DNA of 52,825 bases from Theristus sp. LFF4_11. Lineage: Eukaryota; Nematoda; Chromadorea; Monhysterida; Xyalidae. The stretch lies in NCBI GenBank assembly GCA_030248135.1, contig JASANC010001015.1, positions 1 to 52,825 of the forward strand, written 5' to 3'. How positions within the stretch are numbered: the stretch's first letter is position 1; each line of letters starts with the position of its first letter. The notes beneath the pieces were generated by a model that was not told the origin of the DNA, did not search any database, and saw nothing but the letters and a program-made list of their open reading frames with translations. Positions 10,416-21,658 of the stretch are shown piece after piece. A program made the translations under genes and the position numbers.

Positions 10416-11537
10416 TTGCGTTTGTTAGCTGTATATTACTTGCAAGTGACTTCCTGCAGAAAGTCGTGGGTGCAGTTCGCGTGCCTTTAGATGTAGTGGG
10501 AAGTTTTCGCTTTTTTCGGCAAGAAACTGATTAGACATTGTCAGTTTTACGGATTATACAAATGGCCCTCTGAGCGACTTTGTGGCACCGGATAATTTGT
10601 CAAGATTAATGCATGTAATATTTTATGCTGTTTTGCTTTTGAGAAAAACTTCAATGTGTTTTTTTTCAGTTCACATCACGAAACAATATATGCTCCGGTT
10701 GCAAATGGCCATGGTAATGGGCTCTTGTTCTCATACACTGCAGTTGTTTTCTTGCTTTAGTTTTTAAGGTCTAATTGAACCGTATTTCAATTGAATGAAA
10801 GTGGAATATGGTAGGCCCATAAATTTGCAACCGTTCATGTTCTTGTTTTCCGACTTGTTCGAAATTCGACCAGAACTACGAGTAATTTCATTTGCAAAGC
10901 ACTTTTATCTTATTGAAAAAAACAATATGGATTTACTTTATTTCAGGTATGTAGCAGGCAACTGTCTCACCGCGCACAAGCAAGGCCATTTTATTCATTT
11001 TATTTCAGCCGATTTCAAAACACAAAGTCAATTGCTGGCCTCTGAAATTCGGCGAAAATAACAAGGCGATTATTTGCATGGCGCAAGTCGTTGTGACGGC
11101 GCATAACGACCGCGGCAGATTCGTTTTTGATAAAAACAAAACTCTTTCATGTATCGAAAAGATAAATTTGATTGTGCATGCTGGCGGCGAAACAAAACCA
11201 ACAAGCAATATCGCAAGTGGGTTTGACGCTTGTGCTTCGAGCACAAAAAACGCGCACAAAAGCACATTTGCCCCTAAAACAAGTATTATCTTTCATTTTG
11301 GTCCCGGTTCTCTATGCCTTTGCACACAGGGATAGGAAAAACGTTTCAAGAATCCGCGGGAATTCAAAATTGGGTTACGGTAGCTGACGAAAGACGTCGG
11401 ATGACGTCATGCGTCTGGTTTGGTGTCTGGCTTTTCCCCAACGCGTGAAACTTTTGTGCACGCGGTCTTCCTGTAACGATAATACATGTATGTAAAGCTG
11501 CAGCTGCAAACGCACATTGGACTAGGTCTACTGTAAG

Positions 11538-11669
11538 CTAGTCTTTTCTCGTGAAAAACCTCGACTCTTGGATCTTGATGGTGTACATAGGATCTCTCCC
11601 TGTTTCCAGAGCCTGTGTTATGCCGTGAATCACTGCTCTGGGAACAACATCAATACGCGACACGTTCAT
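11538..11669 (-). CDS. Small open frame, 43 residues, doubtful
   Basis: Minus strand ATG at 11669 and TAG at 11538-11540. The product begins MNVSRIDVVPRAVIHGITQA and continues LETGRDPMYTIKIQESRFF. Residue use looks like a folded protein and could mark an exon or a gene remnant, but I cannot name a family. The length alone is not significant. Confidence 0.2.
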   Translation of the reverse strand: MNVSRIDVVPRAVIHGITQALETGRDPMYTIKIQESRFFTRKD

Positions 11670-13489
11670 AACTTTCGATCATAGAAATCGGAGAACAAGA
11701 TTAGACATAGAGTACCAAGATAAATTGTAAGAGATTATATGACTTTTACGAACTTATGACACCCCGAGGGATAGATTTCCGATACAGAACAATGGAAACA
11801 ACAATAATCGTGTACTTGCAGAATCGCATATTTCAGTTTCAGTAATCATTTTCGAACACGGTATTGGAGCCTACAGCGCGGCCATCCCGTTAGGTATCTA
11901 CATTTTGTGTATGGTACAGTTTATGGAAGAATGTCATATCAACTTACAAATGTAAAAGCGCTTTCTGGAATGGGATGCAAACAATGTCATGTACATTATG
12001 TATCTGCATGTTTACGCCACCCATTCAGCGACATTCGAAAATTCAGTTTTGACGCGCACAGAGACGCAGAACAGGAACAAATTATTTTGCAATAAGAGCC
12101 ATTGCTGTTATTATAATAATGTCTCACACGGGTATCGTGTTTGAAAGTGCGCTCAGGGATATTGGATGTGGATACGAATATACACACGACATTCTTCCAT
12201 ACAAGCACACATGTATCTGATACATGAAATTTCTTTCAAAGACTACTTCTAGGAAATTTCTTGTTCGTCCGTTGAGTCGGTTCCATATGACCATGTTTAT
12301 ATTAATCGTGAGCATGTTACACACGATGATACGTGCTGTAACATTACGAAAGTTTACTTTTAAGAGCACTATTGTTCCGGATACCTTATTCGTTCAAAGA
12401 CACACAAAAAAACATGTGCAACATACATGGTGACGTCATATATCGTCGCTTACGGTATAGAACCACACAGGACATGAATGCGCCAACTTAGATGGCACAT
12501 GTACCATGCATACAATAAACTTGAACATTGCTCAGTCGTGTTTAAAAACCGGGTGTGTTTCGCGTGCGTATTGTTTGCGACAGCGTAAGCATAAAAACAA
12601 GGCCTGATACAAGTATAAGTAAACAGCTTAATGGCGCCAATCTGACGTTCGTATATACAATGTGCATTGGCACTAACACGCAAGTTCAAGCACCTCCACG
12701 TGGAAACGCAATATACATGTATTACGTACAAACGTACACATGTACATTGTACATTGTCTTATATGTATGCTCTTACCGAAAGCTCTCCATCGCTGCTCAT
12801 TTACATCTGAAGTGCATTCGTTAAAACTCGCATGGAAACACTTGATAAACAGACAATAAGGATTAAAAACAGCATTAAAGATTTTCTCTATTTCATATGA
12901 TGTAAAATGATAAATGGCATGCATTGTTATTCATGCAACAAAACACGCAGCGATTGACGCATGACATGGGAGCTGAAGTTTGCATGAAGCGCACATTTGT
13001 GTTCTTGTTTCAACGGACCTCCGTGCTTTTTTTCATGTCAAAATATTGTCACATATGTTGTTGACGGTTGGAAATTTTCGAACTGTAGGTGGCTAAAAAA
13101 ACTAATCAAAGTGTCAACGAATAAGACTTCACGTGTACCACACTACTCAGCAAGTCATCTTTTAAATAATATCAAAAATTTGCATGTTTTGCATACTTCT
13201 CAAATTACTGTACGATTAAACACACCTTAAAAATACGCGCTGGCTAGCAAGGATTTTTGAAAAAAAATTCAAAAGTAATAAACATACATGAGACACCAAA
13301 ACTGTCACTTTTATTGGCCTTGGAGTTGATTGACTGTCGCAACCTGTCTGGTTTCTCTTTCTACTTTCTACATTTGAAGGACAAAACTTTGAGAGAAAAC
13401 GGCACCTTTTAAACTTGTTTTCAACCTTTTTTCTTTTCAATATAAAACACAACATGAATATTTGCCGCACAGCCCGAGTCTTGTTTCAC

Positions 13490-13545
13490 ACTGACCAGCC
13501 TGGGGGCCCGCGGCATACGCTTACCAGCCGAAACCGCAGGAAACA
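13490..13545 (+). repeat. Dispersed repeat (family J), copy 1
   Basis: Contains CTGACCAGCCTGGGGGCCCG followed by CGGCATACGCTTACC. A diverged match is at 43598-43645 (GACAAGCCCGGGGGCACCG, CGGTATGCGTCTACC). Confidence 0.45.
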
Positions 13546-13885
13546 GTGCTTGCACTTGGTTGCAATTTCAATGGAAAGTGGTGTGAACACTTTAGGTTGC
13601 CGTCTTTATGAGAAGCATATCGAATTATATTCGTCAACAACAAAGGACAGCAAATCACAACTTGTAAGCAACGAAAAGACAGAACCCCGGCGACAACAAC
13701 GACGACGACGTCGTCGACAAATGGAGTGGCGCACGGGGGCAGTGGAAATTTTGATGGTGGATTGGATTGATAGCTGAAATGGTAATGTTGCAGCTCAAGA
13801 TTCAGCTCTGTCAAGATCTGAACAGAACACACGAATTTTTACTGCAAAACGACGACCTCTTTAAAATCAGCTCCTAATCTTTGTT

Positions 13886-13996
13886 CTATAAGACCTCCTC
13901 CCACTTATAAGGCCGTCACACAACATTCCACTTTGTTTCAAAAAGTTTGATTTTCAGATTCTAATAAGAGGACCTTATTATGCGTGATTTTACGGT
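13886..13996. mobile_element. Truncated family F element, copy 2
   Basis: Carries CTATAAGACCTCCTCCCAC at the left and ends GATTTTACGGTA at the right. One terminal part of the full element appears to be missing. Confidence 0.7.
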
Positions 13997-14053
13997 ATCT
14001 ACTTTTATTACACTCACCAATTTTTTGAATTCTCAGATTAGATCAATAAATTA

Positions 14054-14519
14054 TACCGTATTACCCCCAATAAACCCCCATGGGGGATTAAGACGTCAGC
14101 GACTTTTAGGGGTGGGGGTTTATTGGTGGGGGGGGTTATTGGTGGGGGGGGGGGTTTATTATACAAAAATTTCTAGGGGTGGGGTTTTGTTGAAAAATGG
14201 CAAAAATACCTTGCATGGCAGGCAAGAAAGTTGCAGAAACTTCTACTTTTCACAGAGATTTCCTTTTGTAACAGCCTTTTGTAATGAAATTACCATTAAC
14301 TCATCCATTTGGGGCCTTTGGTGGTAGCACAATTTCACCAATGTCACTGCATTCAGCAACTGAATTCGCTGGGTATGTGTTTCAAACAGGTTTCCAATTA
14401 ACCCCCATGGGGGATTATTTGTGGGGGGGGGGATTATTTGGAAACTGGTCGGGGGGTGGGGGTTTATTGGTGGGGGGGGGGATTAATGGTGGGGGGGGTT
14501 TAATGGGGGTAATACGGTA
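14054..14519. mobile_element. G-rich inverted-repeat element (family G)
   Basis: A 466 bp element with ends TACCGTATTACCCCCAATAA and TTTAATGGGGGTAATACGGTA, an inverted repeat around a unique middle. Inside each end are repeated AACCCCCATGGGGGATTA palindromes and runs of 7-11 G. No coding capacity. The TACCGTA ends recall family F, so the two may share a mobilising transposase. Confidence 0.75.
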
Positions 14520-14832
14520 TGTTATCGGCTAAAAATATGGAAAGCGGTAAAAAATTTGACCAAACTTAACGTTACTTTGTTTATATTATCAGAAATCTAC
14601 AAATTTATGTCGATTCGTCAATGTTCTCTGTGTATAAAAAGTTGATAAGTACGAACAAAATATATAACATATCAATCACCGATATGCAAGTAACAAAGCA
14701 ACACTAGGCAAGGCGCCAAAACGGCTGCAACTAAACTGCATTGCAAATTAATCAAAATTTTGCCGCGTGTTAACGTTTTATTGCTTCATGTTCGCTGTCA
14801 GTTTTGCCAAAAAATGCACTCAATTTTCATAG

Positions 14833-15754
14833 TACAGGGTGGGCCAAAAAAAAGGTTCCATTTTCAAACTGCTGTCACTGGCTGGTGTTTCAATATTATG
14901 AGCTGAAATTTTCAGCATTGATAAAACATGTGATGCCATTTTTCTGACAAAATTTTTATCCAGTTTGGTCAAGTAGATTTAGTTTTACAGCACAATGATT
15001 AAAAATTCCCAAATTTTCAAAAAAACAGATTTTTAACCAAGAATTCACAACGAATCATTGCTCATAGACATCCAAATAATCATCAAGGTTTGTCGTCCGG
15101 CAGCGGCTGGATGGACTTTTACGCGAAACTAGCGAGTCACTGCAGAAAAACTTTCAGATTGCTCCCACCAGATAGCACACCAGACCCGTTGTTCTGTTGT
15201 CCACTTAACCATGACGAAACTGCAGAAAACTCAAACTGAAACACTGTTTTTATTGAAACTGCAGAAAAACTTTTCAAAAGAAACAAATTAACAGACAGAA
15301 AAAGACAGACACAGAAAACAAAAAGTCAACTGAACAATTCTTTCTGTCGCAGTCGCATGGCTGCTGACTCGAGTCCGTTGTGAAACATCAGAATTTCGCT
15401 CGAGGTGCTCAAATGCAATTCAAGTGTGAGACCTTTCCACTCTGAGCGCATGAATTGAACTATCACGGGTGTCCAAAAAGACCAATTTGTCACTTTCGCA
15501 ACAGTTTCAAAATTGAATCACGCATCTTGATACTAATTTTTTCTTGCACTCATTTCAGTCAATTTGTTGATTTTTCGAGCTTTTTAGAAAATCTGCCACA
15601 GTGAGCGCTAGGAATTATATATCGAAAAAAAATTTTTGTCAGTAAAATGGCAACACATGTTTTATCAGTGCTGAAAATTTCAGCTCATAATATTAAAACA
15701 CCAGCCAGTGACAGCAGTTTAAAAATGGAACCTTTTTTTTTGGCCCACCCTGTA
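14833..15754. mobile_element. Non-autonomous mariner-type element with long terminal inverted repeats
   Basis: The ends TACAGGGTGGGCCAAAA and TTGGCCCACCCTGTA are typical of mariner-like elements with TA duplication. The inverted repeats extend at least 120 bp with few differences: both arms contain CTGCTGTCACTGGCTGGTGT and GAGCTGAAATTTTCAGCA. The 0.7 kb interior has no transposase frame. A second GGGTGTCCAAAAAGACC motif near 15469 may be the end of a nested relative. Confidence 0.85.
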
Positions 15755-16251
15755 CATTGGCAGGTTGGGCAACTGTAGTCACAAAGGCTTGTAACATGCT
15801 GCGTTAAAAATTCTAAAACGCATGCCAAAACGCGGTGCCATGCCCATTTTGATACCGATCTTTGTGAAATGCCATGGCCTTCGTGTCTCGTGATCACCAA
15901 ATCCATTGGCCAGAAAACGCCTAACTGCTCTGCTGCATTTTGAATCATGACATAATTCGATGGTATGACACAGATTCTACGAAAAAGCGCAAACATAAAT
16001 GTTGGCATGTGCTTTGGAACTTTTGGAACATTTTTGGTATGACTGGTGGTACAAATGTGCTGCTAACCAATGCCACATGCGTACATGAGTGTGCCCACGC
16101 TTTTTAGTGGAATATTAAACATGACGTAGCGTCGTAGCTGCAGAAAATAGTTGAGCATACGAAAAAAATTGTCATATTTTGACAGTTCACCGATGTACAC
16201 GCAGCTCATAGTATTCAATTTATAAACGGAACTGTCAGAAAATGAAACCAC
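15755..16251 (-). pseudogene. Long reading frame broken by one TAG, unknown protein
   Basis: One minus-strand frame stays open from about 16251 to the mariner element with a single TAG at 16063-16065, about 165 codons. The product before the stop includes VYIGELSKYDNFFRMLNYF. After it come VPKHMPTFMFALFRRICVIP and MDLVITRHEGHGISQRSVSK. Residue use looks coding. I do not recognise the family; a decayed gene or transposon remnant would both fit. The mariner element cuts the downstream end. Confidence 0.3.
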
Positions 16252-18028
16252 AGAGATTTGAATAACAATGCTTGCGAGACTCCAACGTTGTCACTGAGCA
16301 GATATGCAAAACTGTGGGTTCTGATTATTGTGTGTGCCGTATGTATCATCGTGTGGGCATTGCACAAAAACAATAGCATCTCCCAAAAAGCTACAGTTTC
16401 GCCGCAACAGAGCTATTTGGCAGGCACTGAAAAACTACAAAAGAGGACTAACAACTGAGACTAACACGCCACTTCCTCGTCCACGCAGCATGCAAAATGA
16501 CATAAGAAGGCTGTCTCCGGAAAAACTTACAAGCAAAAATCACAGCGGAACCAACAACAAGTCCTTTCGAGTTATACATATATAAACTCATAACTTTTGA
16601 AAAAGGACTGTAATCTCTTGAGTGTGTCCCAACATTTTTTTTTTTGACAAGAATCAACATATGCGAGCGAACATACATGTGTACACTCACAACATAAACA
16701 TGTTTGTTTATGCACGCGCGCAACGCTGTTTTGCGGATTTGCTTGTACTTGTCAGATTCAGATTTTTTTTTGACGTCACAACAGAACGTTACTTATTTTG
16801 CATTTTGCAGATTTTGCAACTGAAGATGTACAGGGCAGTCAAAAAGACAAATCAAACTACACACATACACAAACCATATAAGGTCACGGGTAAATTTCCC
16901 GGTTCCGTTCATGGTTGTGTTAAATGTGTTCGACGAAGCCACTTAGACACCATCTAAAAGTTTCGAGTTTTACACATTTGTGGGCCCATACGTAGGTACC
17001 AGTGGGAGAAAGTGGCCGAAAATCCCAAGATAAATGTGTTTTAATAGGCGGAATACAAGGCTCCAAAGGGAAAGAGCATCATTGACAGCATAAACATTTG
17101 ACTATCATTTGATAAATACCCGTACACCAGGAATATGTGTTCACGAAACGGTGTGCATACTTTTTGCTAAAAGCACCAAAAGTATGATTGACGTGCGAAA
17201 CAGCTGCGCTATCGTTGTTGTCACAGTTGATAGCTTCATTTATGCGTAATTTAAGCACAATAACCGAAGGGTGATTTCGTTTGCCGCCCGGACCCAGCGG
17301 AATATTTCCAACTTTTTGTGAAAAACAGTTACGCTGTCAAAATATTATTTTGCGAAAAACGCTTTTGTCATCTGCATCGTGACTGTGAACCGAGCCTTGG
17401 GGTTCAATTTCAACGAGCAAAACAACACATTGAAAAACGTGTTATCAGGTTACGGAAAAGTGGCCTGGTCGTTTTTTGAATCATTTTTTTCTGCATTTTT
17501 CAATGTACTTCAATGACAGGGTTTTTTATTTCTTAATTCAAACGTACACACCCGAATAATATTGTAATATTTGTTTCATCGGTATAAAAATCAATAAAAA
17601 CCAACCATTTTTCAAATTTCACATTCAATCTTTCACAAAGCTAGTACGAAACAAAAAATACAACAATGCAAAACATAGGAAACGCAAAAATTTCAATTCA
17701 AAACGCACAAACTTCCAATCATAATCATTGTTTCTCTCACTATTCTCGCCTAGTCAGTGAAGCAATTCAACAGCACGTCTTCACATTTTTTCCTTAAAAA
17801 CACCGGTCAGAAAAAAATAATAAAAAGCATGAATGTCACGCAAAACAACTTTCTTGTTTACACGACCAGCAAGCAGCGAAGAGTTATAAATTCAAGAAAA
17901 AAGATGTTTTTTTTTCGCAAAATACGACAACAGAAAGTGCTGACTCGGGAATATTAATGGCAACACGCAATCGTACACAGTTTCAAAAAAAATTAAAACC
18001 ACCGGATTAAGACATTACAAATTACAGC
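16252..18028. other. Intergenic stretch without a convincing gene
   Basis: AT-rich, with short frames only. A plus-strand frame at 16258-16458 has one hydrophobic segment (WVLIIVCAVCIIVW) but no in-frame ATG. Confidence 0.45.
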
Positions 18029-18121
18029 TACAGTCGAACTCTGTAGTCTGCCTTGCAGACATCACGTGAACATCAACCAATCAGCTGATAGCCTATAATT
18101 ATATAATTTAAGTTCGACTGT
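18029..18121. mobile_element. MITE, family A, copy 3 (short)
   Basis: A 93 bp internally deleted copy: starts TACAGTCGAACTC, contains ACCAATCAGCTGATAGCC and ends AGTTCGACTGT. Confidence 0.8.
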
Positions 18122-18663
18122 TCACACGCTTTCGTATTATACACCCCTCCCTCACCTTAACTACTACATCACTTGATGCATTTTTTTTAGAATCAAGCTC
18201 CAGATTTCACAAACAAGCCCAATCATGCTCAAACAAAAACGAAACACACAAACAACTTACTGACCTTGACCAAAAAATCAGCAGCACAGCCACAAAATAC
18301 ACACATTTGGCAAAAGTTACTCATTTTTGAAAAGTATGCTTGAATTTTTTAGTTGAAAACAAATCACTCTGTTCAAGCATCGTCGTGACTAAAAACATGG
18401 CAAAGACCAAAAATAAAATGAAAAACCGGCGAAACCAGCATTTCAAACAATTAGATTGGATTCGAGCAATATTTCAAAGAACGAAAGGACGGGAGTAAGA
18501 ATTACAAAGAAAAAAGTAAAAGGAAAAATAAACAGTAATACCAATAGAAAAACAGGAAAGGAAACCATGCACGGAACAAATTGCACTATTGTCACCGTCT
18601 CTCAGCGTGACACGACAGCAGTAAGATCACCGACAACCGTTTGTTGCGCACAAAAAAACCAGT

Positions 18664-18757
18664 AATGGGGCATTCATGAAGCAGTATTTAGTAAACGCGA
18701 AGCTATCTGATAACACAGCTACGCGTCACTAAATACTGCTTCATGAATGCCGCTTAA
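18664..18757. mobile_element. MITE, family B, copy 3
   Basis: Left GGGGCATTCATGAAGCAG, right CTGCTTCATGAATGCCGCTTAA. It lies 110 bp beyond the stop codon of the deubiquitinase gene, so possibly in its 3' UTR. Confidence 0.85.
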
Positions 18758-18869
18758 GCTGACCAACAACAACTCAAAAAACAGAAATAAATGGTTTGCC
18801 GAAAAACATCACCGAATTTTCACCAGCTTCCACAATCAGTGACCGATTCAAAGCCAAAGTCAATCAAAT

Positions 18870-21555
18870 TCACAAGTTCGCGTCCTCTTCCGATTCGTCT
18901 GGTGGAGCAGTGGGCTTGAGCGCCGGCTGCAGACTAGGAGCCACAAGCGCCGGCTCCCGACTAGGAGCGGCGGTGGTCGGCGCGGCACCGTGAGCACGAC
19001 TCGTCGACGAAGACACCGCCTGCTCGTAGGAGGGCGGCTCACAACTCGGACTGTCCGCCGAGAATCCTTGAGCGAACACGCGCTCGTTGCGCGTCATCGT
19101 GTCGTGTTGCTGTTGTTGTTGCTGTTGTTGTTGTTCATGCCACAAGTGTCGCGTCAGCAAGTCCTTGTCCAACTCCCACATGGCCAACAGACTTTCGGCG
19201 GCCGGATTCTGAAACACGTGAATTAAGTGTGGCATTTGTGTGCTGGTGCGTTTTTGTTTTGTTCCGACGTACCGTCGGATTCTAAATTATAGGGGAATCA
19301 GCTGATTGGTTGGTGGTCACGTGATGCACGCTTTCTGTGTCGATCGGAGTCTGTCGTACTGCATAGGAGGTATATCTCACGTGACCACCACCAACCAATC
19401 AGCGGTTTCCCTATAATTTCAGACGAGCACTGGTACCGTTTGCGTCACGCCAGCCGTGTGGGCGCCGACGTCGTCGAATCCATCAAGCGCAGACGACGTC
19501 GCCTGCTGATGTGGCCCGTGCAGCAGCAACGGCTCATCGTCCTCTGGCGACTGTACCGGCGGGTGTCGCGGCATTCCGTGGGTGGCTGCAGCGTTCGTCA
19601 CTCGGCCACCCAGCTCCAGATCGTCGTCGTCGTCGCAAACGACGGTCGCCGACTTCGAGAACGAAGACACGACCGGCTTGAACTCCACTGGGATCACCTC
19701 GGTCTCGCTGCAGCCGGAGTCGCCTGTGCGCGTGTTTTAATGATTGAAACGGACGCTCTGTTTTCAGAGATTCACGTTGCGAAACGCTGATCGGCTGCAT
19801 CACGGTGGCAGGCAACCAATCAAGCGCAACAAGTCATGAGTCGAAAAAATCGCGGGGGAAGGGAGGGGGGGGCTAAAAACGCCTGCCTCGAGTTACCTAA
19901 AAAAACACCCGAGTGACCCTAAAATCGCACCGGAGCTGTCCGCACGTCTCGTGCCGCCGCGCACATCTCTGCTCTCGTGCTCCTGCTTCACCGGTTGCTG
20001 TGCCAGTGGCACGTCACCAATGCACTGATCATCATCATCATTGTCCTCTTGTGTCGGCTCCAACTGCACATGGCCAAGTCGCGCAGCGAGCGCCTGTTCG
20101 CTCAAGGCCTGCTTCGACACGTCGATCACGGTGGCTGCGTCGTTGTTGGACTGCGCCAGCATTGTGCGCGTTTCGTTGACCACGGGCGACGACGGCGCTT
20201 GCTTCGTGGTTGAGCGTCTGTTTTTGTCGAAGGCAGTTAGAAACGTGCAATTTGAACATTCTTCTCACCGTTGTGGGTGTGTGTCGGCTTAGCTACGGTG
20301 TTAAACATAATTTGAGCATCGATTCATCGTATGACCGACAGCGAGTCATCATGACCTCGAAATTCAAATCTCCGCGAGGTTCTCGTCTCGAGACAGTGCA
20401 CTCTGCTGTAACACGACAGCGAGACACACAAACACACACATACGATGTTTGGTGCACGTGCAACAATACCAGCGGTGTAACGCAGCCTTCAGAGCAGTAG
20501 CTGCTTCCCTCCGAGTTTGCATGCCCGCTCACCTGTTCTTCTCCGCGTCCTGCTCCTCGTCGTCGTCGTTGTCGCTCAGCTGCACCCTGTTCCGTGTTGT
20601 CGCCGTCGGCGTCGTCGATGCAAACTCGTCTCGTTTCATCGAGCACAAAAAGCGGAACTTTTGCTGTTGTTGTTGTTGTTGCTGCTGACTGGTGGACGCC
20701 TGCGTGTCGTCGTCGTCGTCGTCGAGCGCTGATTGGTGCAACGCTCGACTACTCGCTTGCTGATTGGTCGACGAGCACTGCGCTGATTGGCTGTTGCTAC
20801 TGCTGGACTGCGCTGGCGGTTGACCGCCAGCTGTGTCGTCGGGTGTCGTGTCGGACTGCTGTAGCAAAAATCAGTAGCACTGAGGATTTTCAATTATCCA
20901 TGATTTTTACGCGGTTTCTGATTGGCTGATGCTCGTCAGACGGTGGTACAGAGAGGACCAATCAGCGCAAGAACACGACAAGTACAACCAATGAGCGTGG
21001 TGTTCATGAACGCGTCATTGAAACACCAACAAACACTCACATTCTCCGTATCGTCGTCATCATCCGTTTTGCCAGCTGCCTTCAGCAAATCCACCTGGTT
21101 CGTCACGCCGAGTTGATTGCATTGTTGCAGCAACTGAAACAAAACCGCCATGAAAGTTTTTTTGAGAAATCATTCATCTTCGAGAACTGAACGGTATTAC
21201 ACGGGCAACACCAGAATGACACACACACACACAAGCGTGGCCTGGGTGGTAGCGCGTTACTCTTGCCTGTGTGTCCGGGGGATCGAGGCCCGCCGAGAGG
21301 TGTACAGGCACTTAATGACAGAAGACTCGATGGACACCCTACTCGACGGCGTTCTGCACGCTTTTCTGGGTTAGCCCTGGCAAAAAAATCACCGTGCAGC
21401 CGTACACATGACATGCGCCAGTAACAACAATAAATCAGACAGTCTCACCTTTTCACACAGCTGCAGCGCGCTGTCCGTCCGCTCCAGCTTCCAAGCAGCC
21501 GCCGATTCGTTAGAAGACGGTCGTAGATAGGAGGCGCGGCCACCACCGAATTGAC

Positions 21556-21586
<31 letters not shown>

Positions 21587-21588
21587 GC

Positions 21589-21628
<40 letters not shown>

Positions 21629-21658
21629 GCTGTTGTTGTTGACGACTGGTTCGGAGGC
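18870..21658 (-). CDS. Deubiquitinase exons 48-53: low-complexity C-terminal tail
   Basis: Exon 48 has an Asn run interrupted by Ser, from a GTT repeat on the plus strand, then SNESAAAWKLERTDSALQLC, like LERSHSARMTLAKACELC. Exon 49: acidic DDDDDTEN. Exon 50: Ser/Gln-rich with DDDDDD and nine Gln. Exon 51: DVSKQALSEQALAARLGHVQ. Exon 52: acidic with EFKPVVSSFSKSA. Exon 53: AAESLLAMWELDKDLLTRHL, a Gln run and PPSY at 19026-19037, a possible WW-domain ligand; stop TGA at 18870-18872. The tail is much longer than in vertebrate USP9X. Confidence 0.82.

Larger units (their letters stand above)
10416..13885. other. Intergenic stretch without a convincing gene
   Basis: Only short open frames with no recognisable domains. 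Single CRE-like TGACGTCA palindromes occur near 11402 and 12432 outside any recognised MITE. A small minus-strand frame is at 11538-11669, and a dispersed repeat at 13490-13545. Confidence 0.45.

Noticed and set aside
13415..13777. 120-codon plus-strand frame
   Set aside because: It includes a dispersed repeat and an Arg run from a CGA/CGT repeat; no domain or splice context.
16258..16458. Short frame with one membrane segment, possible type II membrane protein
   Set aside because: No in-frame ATG, no clear splice sites and no similarity that I can name.
19440..19790. Plus-strand Arg-rich frame of 116 codons
   Set aside because: It is antisense to exon 52 of the deubiquitinase gene.
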